DNA from: Enterocloster hominis (ex Liu et al. 2021)
GTDB taxonomy: Bacteria > Bacillota > Clostridia > Lachnospirales > Lachnospiraceae
Assembly (NCBI GenBank): GCA_014385265.1
Contig: JACRTJ010000005.1
Span: 1-64,000, forward strand
Direction of reading: 5' to 3'
Length of the DNA stretch: 64,000 bases
Shown here: in pieces, positions 26,608 through 35,062 of the stretch
Layout: every line of letters begins with the position of its first letter
Position numbering within the stretch: the first letter of the stretch is position 1
Notes under the pieces: model-generated
What the model saw: the letters and a program-made list of their open reading frames with translations, nothing else
What the model was told of the DNA's origin: nothing
Databases searched by the model: none
Translations under genes and position numbers: made by a program

Positions 26608-26636
26608 ATCCTATCACGCAAACCGCGGACCGTCAA
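26608..26636 (-). promoter_or_regulatory. Promoter of the MATE-ftsH operon
   Basis: On the minus strand TTGACG (26631-26636) and TAGGAT (26608-26613) lie 17 bases apart, upstream of the operator. Confidence 0.55.
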
Positions 26637-26673
26637 GGAAGTTCACAAAACTTTCGCAATTCTTATGTTTTTT

Positions 26674-28053
26674 TTAGATTTCGATCTTCATCCACCGGCC
26701 GCTCTTAAATCTCCAGGTGGTAAGAAGGAGCCTGGAGGTCTGGTCTCCCAGGATCCCCAGCCAGATCCCTACTAACCCCAGTCCGCAGGCATAGCAGAAC
26801 ACATAGGACAGGATGGGACGGACGAAGGTGATGCTGATGGTGGAGGCAATGGTGGTAAATACCACATCACCGGCTCCCCTTAAACAGCCCATGTAGATCA
26901 CCTGGGCGATCTGGAGAAGGACGATGAAGGTCAGGACACGGGTGATCTCCACCCCCATGGCCACCAGGTGGGGCTCATCGAAAAACAGATGAAAATACCA
27001 GGTACCCAGGGTGGTGTAAAGGACCGCCAGCACAATGGAGATCATATTGCCGATCCTCTGGCAGATGGTGCCGTACATCTGGGCCAGATCCGGCCGCTTT
27101 TCTCCCAGGCTCCTGCCGCAGAGGGCCACCGCCGCCACCTGCATCCCGTCTCCAAAGGAAAAGGAAAGGCTCATGACGTTCATTCCCACCTGGTGGGCCG
27201 CAAAGGCGTCGGTCCCCAGCTTTGCCACCATGATGGAGACCGTAAGGAAGCCGATCCGCATGAAGATCTGCTCCACAAATACACTGGAGGCCACCTTGAA
27301 CATGTTTTTTGCTGGCTCCAGGGTGACCCGCACCTTTTCCTTAATGATAAAGGGGATGCTGACAAAATTATCCCGTTTCATCACCGAAAGAATGCTCATG
27401 AGGCAGGCGATGACCGTTCCAAATACCGTGGCCAGGGCCGCTCCGGTGATCCCAAGCCTGGGAAAGCCCAGATTTCCCTGGATCAGCAGGTAGTTTCCGA
27501 TCATATTGACCACATTGGAGGTCACATTGGTGCGCATGGCGATCTTTGTGTTTCCTGCTCCTCTCTGGGCCGCGTTAATGGCCATGGAGATAATGTTGAA
27601 CATCATCCCGCCCATGATGATCTGGAAATACCGGACGGCTCCCGCCTGGGTATCCTCGTTGGCCCCGCAGAGCCGGATAATGGGATCTGCAAAGAAAACG
27701 CAGGCCATGCTGATCAATGTCCCCACCGCCAGGGTAAAGGCCGCTGCCATTAAGAGCACCTGGTTGGCTCCGTACTGGTCCTTCTCTCCCCGTCGTCTGG
27801 CCACCAGGGCCGACACGGAAACGTTGGTGGCGATGAAGATGCACAGCCCGATGAACTTGGGCTGGGTCGTAAGTCCCACGGCGGCCACAGCCTCTGGCCC
27901 CATGGAACTGACCATCAGAGAATCCACCATTCCGGCCAGGGCAATAAAAAAGGACTCCATGACTGCAGGCCACGCCATATGGAATGCAGTCTGGTATCCC
28001 TTTTTATTTCCGCCCATGAATTTCTGGATCCTGGTTTTTTGATTTCCTTCCAT
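26674..28053 (-). CDS. MATE-family efflux transporter (second copy)
   Basis: The 459-residue protein is another twelve-helix MATE exporter, of the NorM/DinF-like branch, with AVMESFFIALAGMVDSLMVSSMGPEAVAAVGL near its N-terminus (in pieces across residues 30-62). It is only distantly similar to the MATE gene at 25105, so this is not a recent duplication. It has its own promoter at 28086-28114 and an AGGGGAGG ribosome binding site. No TetR-type operator is seen before it. The substrate is unknown. Confidence 0.93.
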   Translation of the reverse strand: MEGNQKTRIQKFMGGNKKGYQTAFHMAWPAVMESFFIALAGMVDSLMVSSMGPEAVAAVGLTTQPKFIGLCIFIATNVSVSALVARRRGEKDQYGANQVLLMAAAFTLAVGTLISMACVFFADPIIRLCGANEDTQAGAVRYFQIIMGGMMFNIISMAINAAQRGAGNTKIAMRTNVTSNVVNMIGNYLLIQGNLGFPRLGITGAALATVFGTVIACLMSILSVMKRDNFVSIPFIIKEKVRVTLEPAKNMFKVASSVFVEQIFMRIGFLTVSIMVAKLGTDAFAAHQVGMNVMSLSFSFGDGMQVAAVALCGRSLGEKRPDLAQMYGTICQRIGNMISIVLAVLYTTLGTWYFHLFFDEPHLVAMGVEITRVLTFIVLLQIAQVIYMGCLRGAGDVVFTTIASTISITFVRPILSYVFCYACGLGLVGIWLGILGDQTSRLLLTTWRFKSGRWMKIEI

Positions 28054-28085
28054 ATTTTATCCTCCCCTGTTTTTCACATACCTTC

Positions 28086-28114
28086 ATTATAAACTTCAGT
28101 ACGTTAAAAAGCAA
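28086..28114 (-). promoter_or_regulatory. Promoter of the second MATE gene
   Basis: On the minus strand TTGCTT (28109-28114) and TATAAT (28086-28091) lie 17 bases apart. Confidence 0.6.
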
Positions 28115-28186
28115 GTGTATCAAGCAAGAAGCTCGCCTGCGGCGGGCCGCTTCTGCGGCATAATTCCCTTCCGCCTGGGCTTACTT

Positions 28187-28963
28187 CTACTTTCCAGCCA
28201 GCCCCAGGCTCCGGGACAGCTCCTGCCGGAAGGCCAGCACATACTCCTTAAGCTCCAGGATCCGCTGGTCGGTCATACGGTTGGCCGGGGCCGAAATACT
28301 CAGTGCGTATACGGGATCCTTGTGGTAATCCCTGAGACTGGCGGCGATGCAGCGGACGCCCTCCTCGTTTTCTTCATCGTCCACCGCATATCCGTCTTTC
28401 CGTACCTGCTCCACCCGTTCCATGAGAACGGGAAGCTCTGTGATGGTCCTGGGCGTCAGCTTCCGGATCCGGGAATTTTTCCAGATCTCTCCGATCTCCC
28501 GGTCCGTCAGCTCCGCCAGCAGGGCCTTTCCCACGCCGGAACAGTAAAGAGGGATCCGGCTACCCACCCGGGATACCATACGGATGGAGCTTGCGAAGGA
28601 TTCCACCTTGTCGATATAGACCGCCTCCGTCCCTTCCCGCTTCACCAGGTGGACCGTCTCACCCGTCTGCTCCGACAGACGCTTTAACGACGGATGGATC
28701 AGGGCCGCCATACTGGTCTGCTCCAGGATCCGGCTGCCGATCTCTAAGAATTTCAGGGACAAGTAATATTTTAGGGATTCCTCGTCCTGGCGGATATAGC
28801 CCATATACTGTAAGGACGCCACCAGCCTGTGTACCGTGCTCTTATGAAATCCCAGGGAAGCGCTCAGCTCCATGATCCCCATAGGGCCATTTTCTGCCAG
28901 AAGCTCGATGACCCGGAACAGCTTCTCCGCCACCTGTATGGGATTCTTTGATTCTTCTTCCAT
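28187..28963 (-). CDS. IclR-family transcriptional regulator
   Basis: This 258-residue protein has the IclR winged helix-turn-helix (about residues 10-70, with GIMELSASLGFHKSTVHRLVASL) followed by the GAF-like effector domain (about 85-250), including the CSGVGKALLAELTD block and a C-terminal LSISAPANRM segment. IclR proteins control catabolic operons by binding small organic acids. It starts 22 bases after rho ends and may be read from the same transcript. No catabolic operon is adjacent, so its targets are unknown. Confidence 0.92.
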   Translation of the reverse strand: MEEESKNPIQVAEKLFRVIELLAENGPMGIMELSASLGFHKSTVHRLVASLQYMGYIRQDEESLKYYLSLKFLEIGSRILEQTSMAALIHPSLKRLSEQTGETVHLVKREGTEAVYIDKVESFASSIRMVSRVGSRIPLYCSGVGKALLAELTDREIGEIWKNSRIRKLTPRTITELPVLMERVEQVRKDGYAVDDEENEEGVRCIAASLRDYHKDPVYALSISAPANRMTDQRILELKEYVLAFRQELSRSLGLAGK

Positions 28964-28985
28964 GATACGATCTTCCTCCGGGCAA

Positions 28986-30395
28986 TTAAAAAAGTCTGAT
29001 TTTCTTTATGACGTCCACGAACTCCCGGTTGGACTTGGTCCGGGCGAACTGATCCAGGATCTTCTCCACCGCCTCATCGGCCTTCATGGAGCTGGTGGCC
29101 TTGCGGATGGAATCCACAGCCTCCGCCTCCTCTGGCGTCAGCAGAAGGTCGTCCCGGCGGGTGCCGGATTTTAAGATATCGATGGCCGGGAAGATCCGCT
29201 TTTCGGAAAGCTTCCGATCCAGGACCAGCTCCATATTTCCGGTTCCCTTGAATTCCTCGTAGATCACATCGTCCATACGGCTTCCTGTATCCACCAGGGC
29301 TGTGGCAAGGATCGTCAGGCTTCCGCCCTCTCTCATATTCCTGGCCGCTCCGAAGAACCGCTTGGGCATATGGAGAGCCGCCGGATCCAGACCGCCGGAA
29401 AGCGTCCTTCCGCTGGGCGGGACCACCAGGTTATAGGCCCTGGCAAGGCGGGTCATGCTGTCTAACAGGATCATCACATCCCGGCCATGCTCCACCAGGC
29501 GCTTGGCCCGCTCAATGACCATTTCGGAAACCCTTTTATGACGCTCCGGCAGCTCGTCAAAGGTGGAATAGATCACCTCCACATTGGGGCCGATGACCGA
29601 TTCCTTAATATCCGTAACTTCCTCGGGACGCTCGTCGATCAGAAGGATGATCAGATGCATATCCGGGTGGTTGGTGGTCACGGCCTTTGCCACCTGCTTT
29701 AAAAGAGTGGTCTTACCGGCTTTTGGCGGGGATACGATCATGCCTCTCTGCCCCTTTCCGATGGGGGCCAGAAGGTCCATGACCCGCATGGCCGTAGTAT
29801 TTCTTCCGTTCTTCACCTCCAGGCTCAGCCGCCGGTTGGGGAAGATGGGTGTCAGATCCTCAAAGTTTGGACGGCGCTCCACCACATAGGTGGGATATCC
29901 GTTGATGGAGGTCACATAAAGAAGGGCCGCAAATTTTTCCGTAGCCGTCTTTACCCGCCTGCTTCCCCGTACCATATCTCCGGTCTTCATATTAAAACGC
30001 CGGATCTGGGAGGGTGCCACGTAAACGTCGTTTTCCCCGGGAAGGAAATTCTCACAGCGGATAAAACCGAATCCATCGGGCATCACCTCCAGGATCCCGT
30101 ATGCCTCAATGCCGCTGTCCAGGTCCTGGAGCTCGCTTCTTGGATCCCCCTTGGATTCCTGGCGTTCTCCATAAACGCGGGCTGGACGGTCATTTCCCTC
30201 CGGGCGGTCTCCTGCTGTCCGTTCCTGGACGCCGGAAGCCGCGCTCTCTGTTTTATCGTCTTTTTCCTTTTCTGCCACCTCGCACAGCCTGTCCACCAGC
30301 TCAGACTTTCTCAGTCCGCTCACGTATTTAATTCCCTGACTCTTTGCCAGCTCGCGAAGCTGTGACAAAGGCAGTGTTGCTAATTTTTCACGCAT
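28986..30395 (-). CDS. rho: Transcription termination factor Rho
   Basis: The 469-residue protein has an N-terminal helical domain with the Rho_N pattern ([20 protein letters not shown]), a charged insertion (about 45-95), the cold-shock RNA-binding domain with GFGFIR, and the hexameric RecA-type ATPase with [23 protein letters not shown] and the R-loop segment. It is full length and intact. AAGGAGAG precedes the ATG. A moderate promoter (TTTTCA-17-TATAAT on the minus strand) lies near 30515-30545. Confidence 0.96.
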   Translation of the reverse strand: MREKLATLPLSQLRELAKSQGIKYVSGLRKSELVDRLCEVAEKEKDDKTESAASGVQERTAGDRPEGNDRPARVYGERQESKGDPRSELQDLDSGIEAYGILEVMPDGFGFIRCENFLPGENDVYVAPSQIRRFNMKTGDMVRGSRRVKTATEKFAALLYVTSINGYPTYVVERRPNFEDLTPIFPNRRLSLEVKNGRNTTAMRVMDLLAPIGKGQRGMIVSPPKAGKTTLLKQVAKAVTTNHPDMHLIILLIDERPEEVTDIKESVIGPNVEVIYSTFDELPERHKRVSEMVIERAKRLVEHGRDVMILLDSMTRLARAYNLVVPPSGRTLSGGLDPAALHMPKRFFGAARNMREGGSLTILATALVDTGSRMDDVIYEEFKGTGNMELVLDRKLSEKRIFPAIDILKSGTRRDDLLLTPEEAEAVDSIRKATSSMKADEAVEKILDQFARTKSNREFVDVIKKIRLF

Positions 30396-30593
30396 AAATT
30401 CTCTCCTTAATTTCTGTTTCTGCTGTTTATCATTGGGGATTCACAAGATATTTCAGATATTCGACAGATAAGTATAACAGCCGTCCGGCGATGCCCTCCG
30501 GCTCTGGATATGCTTTTATTATAACTCAAACTTCCTATCTTGAAAAGAAAAATTTACGTTTTCTTCCGGATCCAGGCCCCGGGGGAAGGACCG

Positions 30594-31922
30594 TCAGTCC
30601 TTCCCCTCCCCCTTCAGCCATTCCATATGCTCCCGGATCTGCTTTTCAAACCCGTTTTCTGTGGGCTCATAAAACACACAGTCTTCCATGCCGTCGGGAA
30701 GATACTGCTGCTTCACATAATGTCTGGGATAATCGTGGGCGTACTTATATCCCAGGCCATGGCCCAGCTTCTCTGCGCCCTTATAATGCTTATCCTGAAG
30801 ATGGGCGGGCACCGGAGGCGTTTTTTCCGACCGCACCGCCTCCATGGCCTTAAAGATCCCCAGGCAGGCCGCGTTGCTCTTGGGAGCCGTCGCCACATAG
30901 GCCACCGCCTGGGCCAGGGGGATCTGGCCCTCGGGCAGACCGATCCGCTCCACCGCCTGGGCGGCGCTCACCGCCACCGTAAGGGCGTTGGGATCGGCAT
31001 TCCCCACATCCTCGGCGGCACAGATGATGATCCGTCTGGCGATGAATTTTACATCCTCACCGGCATACAGCATCCGGGCCAGGTAATAAAGGGCCGCGTC
31101 CGGATCCGAGCCCCGCATGCTCTTTATGAAGGCGGAGACCGTATCGTAATGATTGTCCCCGTCCTTGTCATACCGGACGGCCCGCTTCTGGATACACTCG
31201 GCTGCCACAGGAAGCGTGATATGGACCTTTCCGTCCTCCGACTGCTTCGTGGTAAGAATCCCCAACTCCACAGCGTTTAAGGCCGCCCGGGCATCCCCGT
31301 TGGCCACATCCGCCAGGAAATCTGCCGCATCCTCGGTGATATCCGCCCCATATGCGCCCATGCCCTTTTTCTCATCATAAACGGCCCGGAGCACCAGTTC
31401 TCTGATATCCTGCTTTTCCAGGGGCTTCAGTTCAAAGATCCGGGATCTGGAAAGAAGGGCGTTATTGACCTCAAAATAGGGATTTTCCGTGGTGGCTCCG
31501 ATGAGAGTCACCGTACCATCCTCCACAAAGGGAAGGAGGTAATCCTGCTGGCTCTTATTGAACCGGTGGATCTCATCCACAAACAGGATGGTCTTTTTCC
31601 CATACATGCCCAGGGCATCCTTGGCCTCCTTTACAATGTCCTCCATATCCTTTTTTCCGGCCACTGTGGCGTTGATCTGGCAGAACCGGGAGCTGGTGGT
31701 ATTGGCGATCACCTTTGCCAGGGTGGTCTTTCCCGTTCCCGGAGGACCGTAAAAGATCACGGACCCCAGTTTGTCAGCCTTGATGGCCCGGTACAGCAGC
31801 TTATCCTTTCCTATTATATGCTGCTGTCCCACCACCTCATCCAGGGTCGCCGGCCGCATCCGTGAAGCCAGGGGCGCCTCCTTTTCCATTGTATTTGTCC
31901 GCATGTAATCAAATAAATCCAT
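30594..31922 (-). CDS. rarA: Replication-associated recombination protein RarA/MgsA
   Basis: This 442-residue AAA ATPase relates to clamp loaders and acts at stalled forks. Marks are PLASRMRPATLDEVVGQQHI at the N-terminus, Walker A GPPGTGKT (about 60-67), Walker B LFVDEIHRF, sensor GATTENPYF, and the C-terminal tetramerisation part with MRGSDPDAALYYLARM and GLGYKYAHDYP. Length is normal. A perfect 10-bp inverted repeat overlaps its stop codon but no T-run follows it. The neighbour upstream is a polysaccharide deacetylase 10 bases away. Confidence 0.95.
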   Translation of the reverse strand: MDLFDYMRTNTMEKEAPLASRMRPATLDEVVGQQHIIGKDKLLYRAIKADKLGSVIFYGPPGTGKTTLAKVIANTTSSRFCQINATVAGKKDMEDIVKEAKDALGMYGKKTILFVDEIHRFNKSQQDYLLPFVEDGTVTLIGATTENPYFEVNNALLSRSRIFELKPLEKQDIRELVLRAVYDEKKGMGAYGADITEDAADFLADVANGDARAALNAVELGILTTKQSEDGKVHITLPVAAECIQKRAVRYDKDGDNHYDTVSAFIKSMRGSDPDAALYYLARMLYAGEDVKFIARRIIICAAEDVGNADPNALTVAVSAAQAVERIGLPEGQIPLAQAVAYVATAPKSNAACLGIFKAMEAVRSEKTPPVPAHLQDKHYKGAEKLGHGLGYKYAHDYPRHYVKQQYLPDGMEDCVFYEPTENGFEKQIREHMEWLKGEGKD

Positions 31923-31932
31923 GGTCTTCCTC

Positions 31933-32664
31933 TTAATCTATGGTTAATTCGTCTACCGTAACAAAAGTATAGCCCTTTGCCAGAAGGTTGTCAATGATCT
32001 CCATGGCCGCCTCCACAGACGTCTGGAATTCATCGTGCATCAGGATGATATCCCCGTCCTCCGTATCCTTTAAGACCCTTTGCACGATCCGGTCTGTATC
32101 CTGGAGCTTCCAGTCCAGCGAATCCACACTCCAGAGCACCGTCTCCATGGGAACCGCCTCCTGGAGTCCGCTGCTCCATTTACCAAAGGGCGGCCGTATA
32201 TACTCCGGCATCCTCCCTGTGACGGCTCCGATCATGGCGGCGGTGTCCATGAGCTGCCGTACTGCCTCTTCCTCCGATTCCCGGGTCAGATCCCTGTGCT
32301 CCATACAGTGGACGCCGATGAGATGGCCCTCCTCTGCCATCCGTCTTACAGTATCCTCGTTCCCTTCGATGCACTGGCCCACCAGGAAAAACGATGCCCG
32401 GACCTCCCGCTCCTTAAGGCCGTCCAGAAGAGCCTCCGTATATCGGGCATTGGGACCGTCGTCAAAGGTCAGGGCCACGGCTCCGGCCTCCTCCGTTCCC
32501 AGCCCGTCCCAGCCGCCGTCCTCCACCACCCGTCCCGTGCCCGGGGCTGCGGCCCCTTCCGCCCTCTGCCGGGCCAGGGAAGCCAGGAGTACAGCCGCCA
32601 GGAAAAGATCAGCCGCAGCCGCCAGGAAAAATATGGCCGTCATTTTTTTCAGTCTCTTGTCCAT
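31933..32664 (-). CDS. Polysaccharide deacetylase (NodB, CE4)
   Basis: The 243-residue protein has an N-terminal membrane anchor (about residues 9-29) and an extracytoplasmic NodB domain. CE4 motifs are in order: TFDDGP (motif 1), HCMEH (metal histidines, motif 2), RPPFGKW (motif 3), WSVDSLDW (motif 4) and ILMHD (motif 5). It should deacetylate peptidoglycan or another N-acetylated glycan at the cell surface. It precedes rarA by 10 bases. Specificity cannot be told from sequence. Confidence 0.93.
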   Translation of the reverse strand: MDKRLKKMTAIFFLAAAADLFLAAVLLASLARQRAEGAAAPGTGRVVEDGGWDGLGTEEAGAVALTFDDGPNARYTEALLDGLKEREVRASFFLVGQCIEGNEDTVRRMAEEGHLIGVHCMEHRDLTRESEEEAVRQLMDTAAMIGAVTGRMPEYIRPPFGKWSSGLQEAVPMETVLWSVDSLDWKLQDTDRIVQRVLKDTEDGDIILMHDEFQTSVEAAMEIIDNLLAKGYTFVTVDELTID

Positions 32665-32731
32665 GAAAAAGCCCCCAGGGCCTTCGTCGTATCAGTATAT
32701 GAAACAGCAGAGGCCCCATATGCACCGGGAT

Positions 32732-34264
32732 CTAGCCGTCGAGCCGGATGGTCTTCGTTGCGATCCTCCGGCAGAAGCCTGCGTCATGCTCCACAAACAG
32801 CATGGTGGGCTGGTATTCCAGCAGAAGCGTTTCGATCTGCATCCTGGAAAACACATCGATATAATTGAGAGGCTCGTCCCATATATAAAGATGGGCCGGC
32901 GTTGCCAGGCTGGCTGCCAGAAGGACCTTCTTTTTCTGCCCCTCGGAATAATCCTCTATGTTTTTAAGGAACTGGGTGCGTTCAAAGTCCAGCTGGCGCA
33001 GGACCGCCAGAAACAGGCTTTCGTCCAGGCCCCGTTCCCGACAAAGGTCCCGGACGGACCCCTTAAGGCCTGAGGCCTCCTGTCCCATATAGGAGATCAC
33101 AAGTCCCGCCGCCGTCCGGCAGACGCCGGCCTCCTCCACATCCAGAAGCCCGCTTCCCTGGCCATTTTTCCCCAGGATCGCCCGGATCAGAGTCGATTTT
33201 CCACAGCCGTTTCTTCCGCTGAGAGCCGCCCGGTCTCCTTTTTCTATGGAAAAGCCCAGCCCCTCAAAAACCGGCCTCCCGGCGTCTCTGTACCGTATGC
33301 TGTAATCCCTGGCCTCCACAAGCACCGACTTGTGGTGGGACAGCTTTGTGAGCTTCAGATCTGCGGGGACCTCCAGATCCTTCAGCAGTCCCTCCTTCTC
33401 CCGGATCTCCCGGCCGATCCGTTTTTCCATCTGCTTTACACGGCTCTGCATCTTCTTCGTTTTAGCTCCGATGTAGCTGCGCGATCCATTCCCCCGGTCA
33501 TGCTCCTTGATGGGATCGTAGCCGATCTTGGTGCGCTCGTTCTTATCTGCCCATCCGGCGGCCCGGGCCGAGGCCTCTTTAAGCTTCCGGATCTCCTTCA
33601 GGTGCTTTTCGTTTTCCGATGCGGCAAACTGGTCCTTTCGGGTCTTATTTTCCCACCAGACAGAAAAGCTCCCGGTCATCACCTCAATGGTCCTCCGGTT
33701 CAGCACCAGGCAGTGATCCGTACAGGCGTCCAGAAGCTCCCGGTCGTGGGACACCAGGATAAAGCCCTTTTTTGACGCCAGGTACGTCTGTACCGCTTCC
33801 CTGGCCTCCAGGTCCAGATGGCTGGTGGGCTCGTCAATGAGAAAAAAACCTCCGTTCCCGGCAAACAGGACAGCCAGAAGGATCTTCGTCCGTTCTCCCG
33901 GACTTAAGCTGCCGAAGGGCCGGTAAAGGATCTCGTCCGTTTCCCCCAGGTCTGCCAGCTCACGGGCTGCCTGCCAGAGCTCACAGCCCTCCTCCAGCTC
34001 ATCTATAAACTCCCAGGCCTCCATCCCCATCTGGCGTTCTGTGACCAGATAGGGAAAATAGCGGAACCCGGAGGGCGCGTCAATGGTGCCCTGGTATCGG
34101 TATTTTCCCAGCAGCAGATTTAAAAACGTGGTCTTTCCCTTTCCGTTCCTTCCGATGAATCCCAGTCTCCAGTCCGTATCAATGGAAAAGGAAACATCCT
34201 CAAAAATATTGTCAATGCCTCCGTCGTAGCAGAATGTAAGGTCTTTTACCCGGATCTGTGCCAT
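32732..34264 (-). CDS. Lsa-like ABC-F ATPase, probable antibiotic ribosome protection protein
   Basis: This 510-residue soluble protein has two ABC domains and no membrane helices. Domain 1 has GRNGKGKTT (about 39-47), LSPGERTKI and LIDEPTSHLDLE; domain 2 has GRNGCGKST, YSEGQKKKV and IWDEPLNYID. A long charged linker (about 205-310) between them corresponds to the antibiotic-resistance domain that reaches into the ribosomal peptidyl-transferase region. The overall sequence best fits the Lsa/Vga-type group that protects against lincosamides, streptogramin A and pleuromutilins. A 270-base leader with a three-codon upstream ORF and three intrinsic terminators strongly suggests drug-induced attenuation. 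Actual resistance is not proven by sequence. Confidence 0.85.
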   Translation of the reverse strand: MAQIRVKDLTFCYDGGIDNIFEDVSFSIDTDWRLGFIGRNGKGKTTFLNLLLGKYRYQGTIDAPSGFRYFPYLVTERQMGMEAWEFIDELEEGCELWQAARELADLGETDEILYRPFGSLSPGERTKILLAVLFAGNGGFFLIDEPTSHLDLEAREAVQTYLASKKGFILVSHDRELLDACTDHCLVLNRRTIEVMTGSFSVWWENKTRKDQFAASENEKHLKEIRKLKEASARAAGWADKNERTKIGYDPIKEHDRGNGSRSYIGAKTKKMQSRVKQMEKRIGREIREKEGLLKDLEVPADLKLTKLSHHKSVLVEARDYSIRYRDAGRPVFEGLGFSIEKGDRAALSGRNGCGKSTLIRAILGKNGQGSGLLDVEEAGVCRTAAGLVISYMGQEASGLKGSVRDLCRERGLDESLFLAVLRQLDFERTQFLKNIEDYSEGQKKKVLLAASLATPAHLYIWDEPLNYIDVFSRMQIETLLLEYQPTMLFVEHDAGFCRRIATKTIRLDG

Positions 34265-34319
34265 ATAAATCCCTCCTTTTTGCGGTCCTCCTTACGGCCC
34301 GGATCCCATTTCCAGGCAT

Positions 34320-34351
34320 AAAAAAGGAACCGCCCGCTGCCAGACAGTTCC
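34320..34351 (-). terminator. ABC-F leader terminator 3
   Basis: On the minus strand a 9-bp stem with an 8-base loop (arms GGAACTGTC and its partner ending GGTTCC, 34326-34351) is followed by TTTTTT. It is the terminator nearest the gene; an outer GCATAA/TTATGC pairing extends across the T-run. Confidence 0.7.
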
Positions 34352-34394
34352 ATTATGCACCACAACCCGCCATTGATCTGTAAATTTACGCACG

Positions 34395-34422
34395 AAAAAA
34401 AGGGGTTATGAGAACATAATCC
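34395..34422 (-). terminator. ABC-F leader terminator 2
   Basis: On the minus strand GGATTATG and CATAACCC pair with one mismatch around a TTCT loop (34403-34422), followed by a run of eight T with one C before it. It is the weakest stem but has the longest T-run. Confidence 0.55.
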
Positions 34423-34437
34423 ACTTCTGGCGGCATG

Positions 34438-34467
34438 AAAAAAACGTATGGAGCCTGCGGCCCATAC
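34438..34467 (-). terminator. ABC-F leader terminator 1
   Basis: On the minus strand GTATGG-GCC and GGC-T-CCATAC form a 9-bp stem (34446-34467) followed by GTTTTTTT. It begins about 30 bases after the three-codon upstream ORF, a spacing where a stalled ribosome could disturb its folding. Confidence 0.75.
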
Positions 34468-34498
34468 CATTTAAAGGTTTCATGTCATCAAAAGCAGA

Positions 34499-34510
34499 TT
34501 ATTTTCTCAT
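34499..34510 (-). CDS. Three-codon leader peptide (Met-Arg-Lys) of the ABC-F gene
   Basis: On the minus strand ATGAGAAAATAA is preceded by AGGAAGGGGTGAAAGG, a strong ribosome binding site that has no other start to serve. Very short upstream ORFs of three codons are known in attenuated ABC-F leaders of other Firmicutes, where drug-stalled ribosomes allow read-through. The role here is inferred from position ahead of three terminators. Confidence 0.55.
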   Translation of the reverse strand: MRK

Positions 34511-34540
34511 CCTTTCACCCCTTCCTGTCAGTTACCGCCC

Positions 34541-34569
34541 ATTCTAGCACGCTTTCTCCCGGATGTCAA
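34541..34569 (-). promoter_or_regulatory. Promoter of the ABC-F gene
   Basis: On the minus strand TTGACA (34564-34569) and TAGAAT (34541-34546) lie 17 bases apart. The predicted start near 34534 leaves a leader of about 270 bases before the ABC-F ATG at 34264. Confidence 0.8.
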
Positions 34570-34663
34570 CCGGGACCCCGTTCTGGCCCCCCGGTCTCTT
34601 CACAGCCTCCCCATGGCGCGCAGGAAAACACGCGGTCCGGCGGGAACGGCGGGAGCATCCTCC

Positions 34664-35062
34664 TTATTCCTGGCAGAAGAACGTAAAATCCCCCTCTGCA
34701 AACAGCTTCCCGGAATCCCTTCCATAAACGCCGGAATGGCAGAAGGACACGGTCCGTCCCCTTTTTATGACCCTGGCCTCCGCATACAAAGGCTCTGACA
34801 GACCGGCAGAGCGCAGGAACCGGAAGGAGGAATCGATGGTCACACACGTTCTTCCGTCGTTTCTCACCAGAAGCCCCGCAGCCGCCTCCGCCATCAGAAA
34901 CATCAGTCCCGCATGGATGCCGCCCATGGAATTCAGGGATGTCTTTTCCGGATCCATCTCCACCCGCGCCGCCGTCTCTGAAAGCTCCACGGCCCGGACG
35001 CCGTTATGGATCATAAACGCATTGTTTTCATTGGCCTGTTTCATTTGTTCCTTATAGTCCAT
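34664..35062 (-). CDS. PaaI-family hotdog-fold thioesterase
   Basis: The protein is about 132 residues from the start at 35062, chosen because AAGGAGG lies 6 bases before it. It is a single hotdog domain with the PaaI pattern LNSMGGIHAGLMFLMAEAAAG, where the HAG loop and the following helix line the active site. Such enzymes hydrolyse aryl- or acyl-CoA esters. The start overlaps the end of the dihydrouridine synthase gene by 11 bases, so translation may be coupled. The substrate is unknown. Confidence 0.88.
   Translation of the reverse strand: MDYKEQMKQANENNAFMIHNGVRAVELSETAARVEMDPEKTSLNSMGGIHAGLMFLMAEAAAGLLVRNDGRTCVTIDSSFRFLRSAGLSEPLYAEARVIKRGRTVSFCHSGVYGRDSGKLFAEGDFTFFCQE

Noticed and set aside
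26488..28186. The two neighbouring MATE genes as a tandem duplication
   Set aside because: Their sequences share only family motifs, they have separate promoters and only one has the TetR-type operator.
30584..30612. Perfect 10-bp inverted repeat over the rarA stop codon as a terminator
   Set aside because: No T-run follows on the coding strand; it may be a chance GC-rich hairpin.
34246..34470. 74-codon minus-strand frame in the ABC-F leader
   Set aside because: It runs through terminators 2 and 3, has no ribosome binding site and overlaps the ABC-F start; the three-codon ORF upstream is the better leader peptide.
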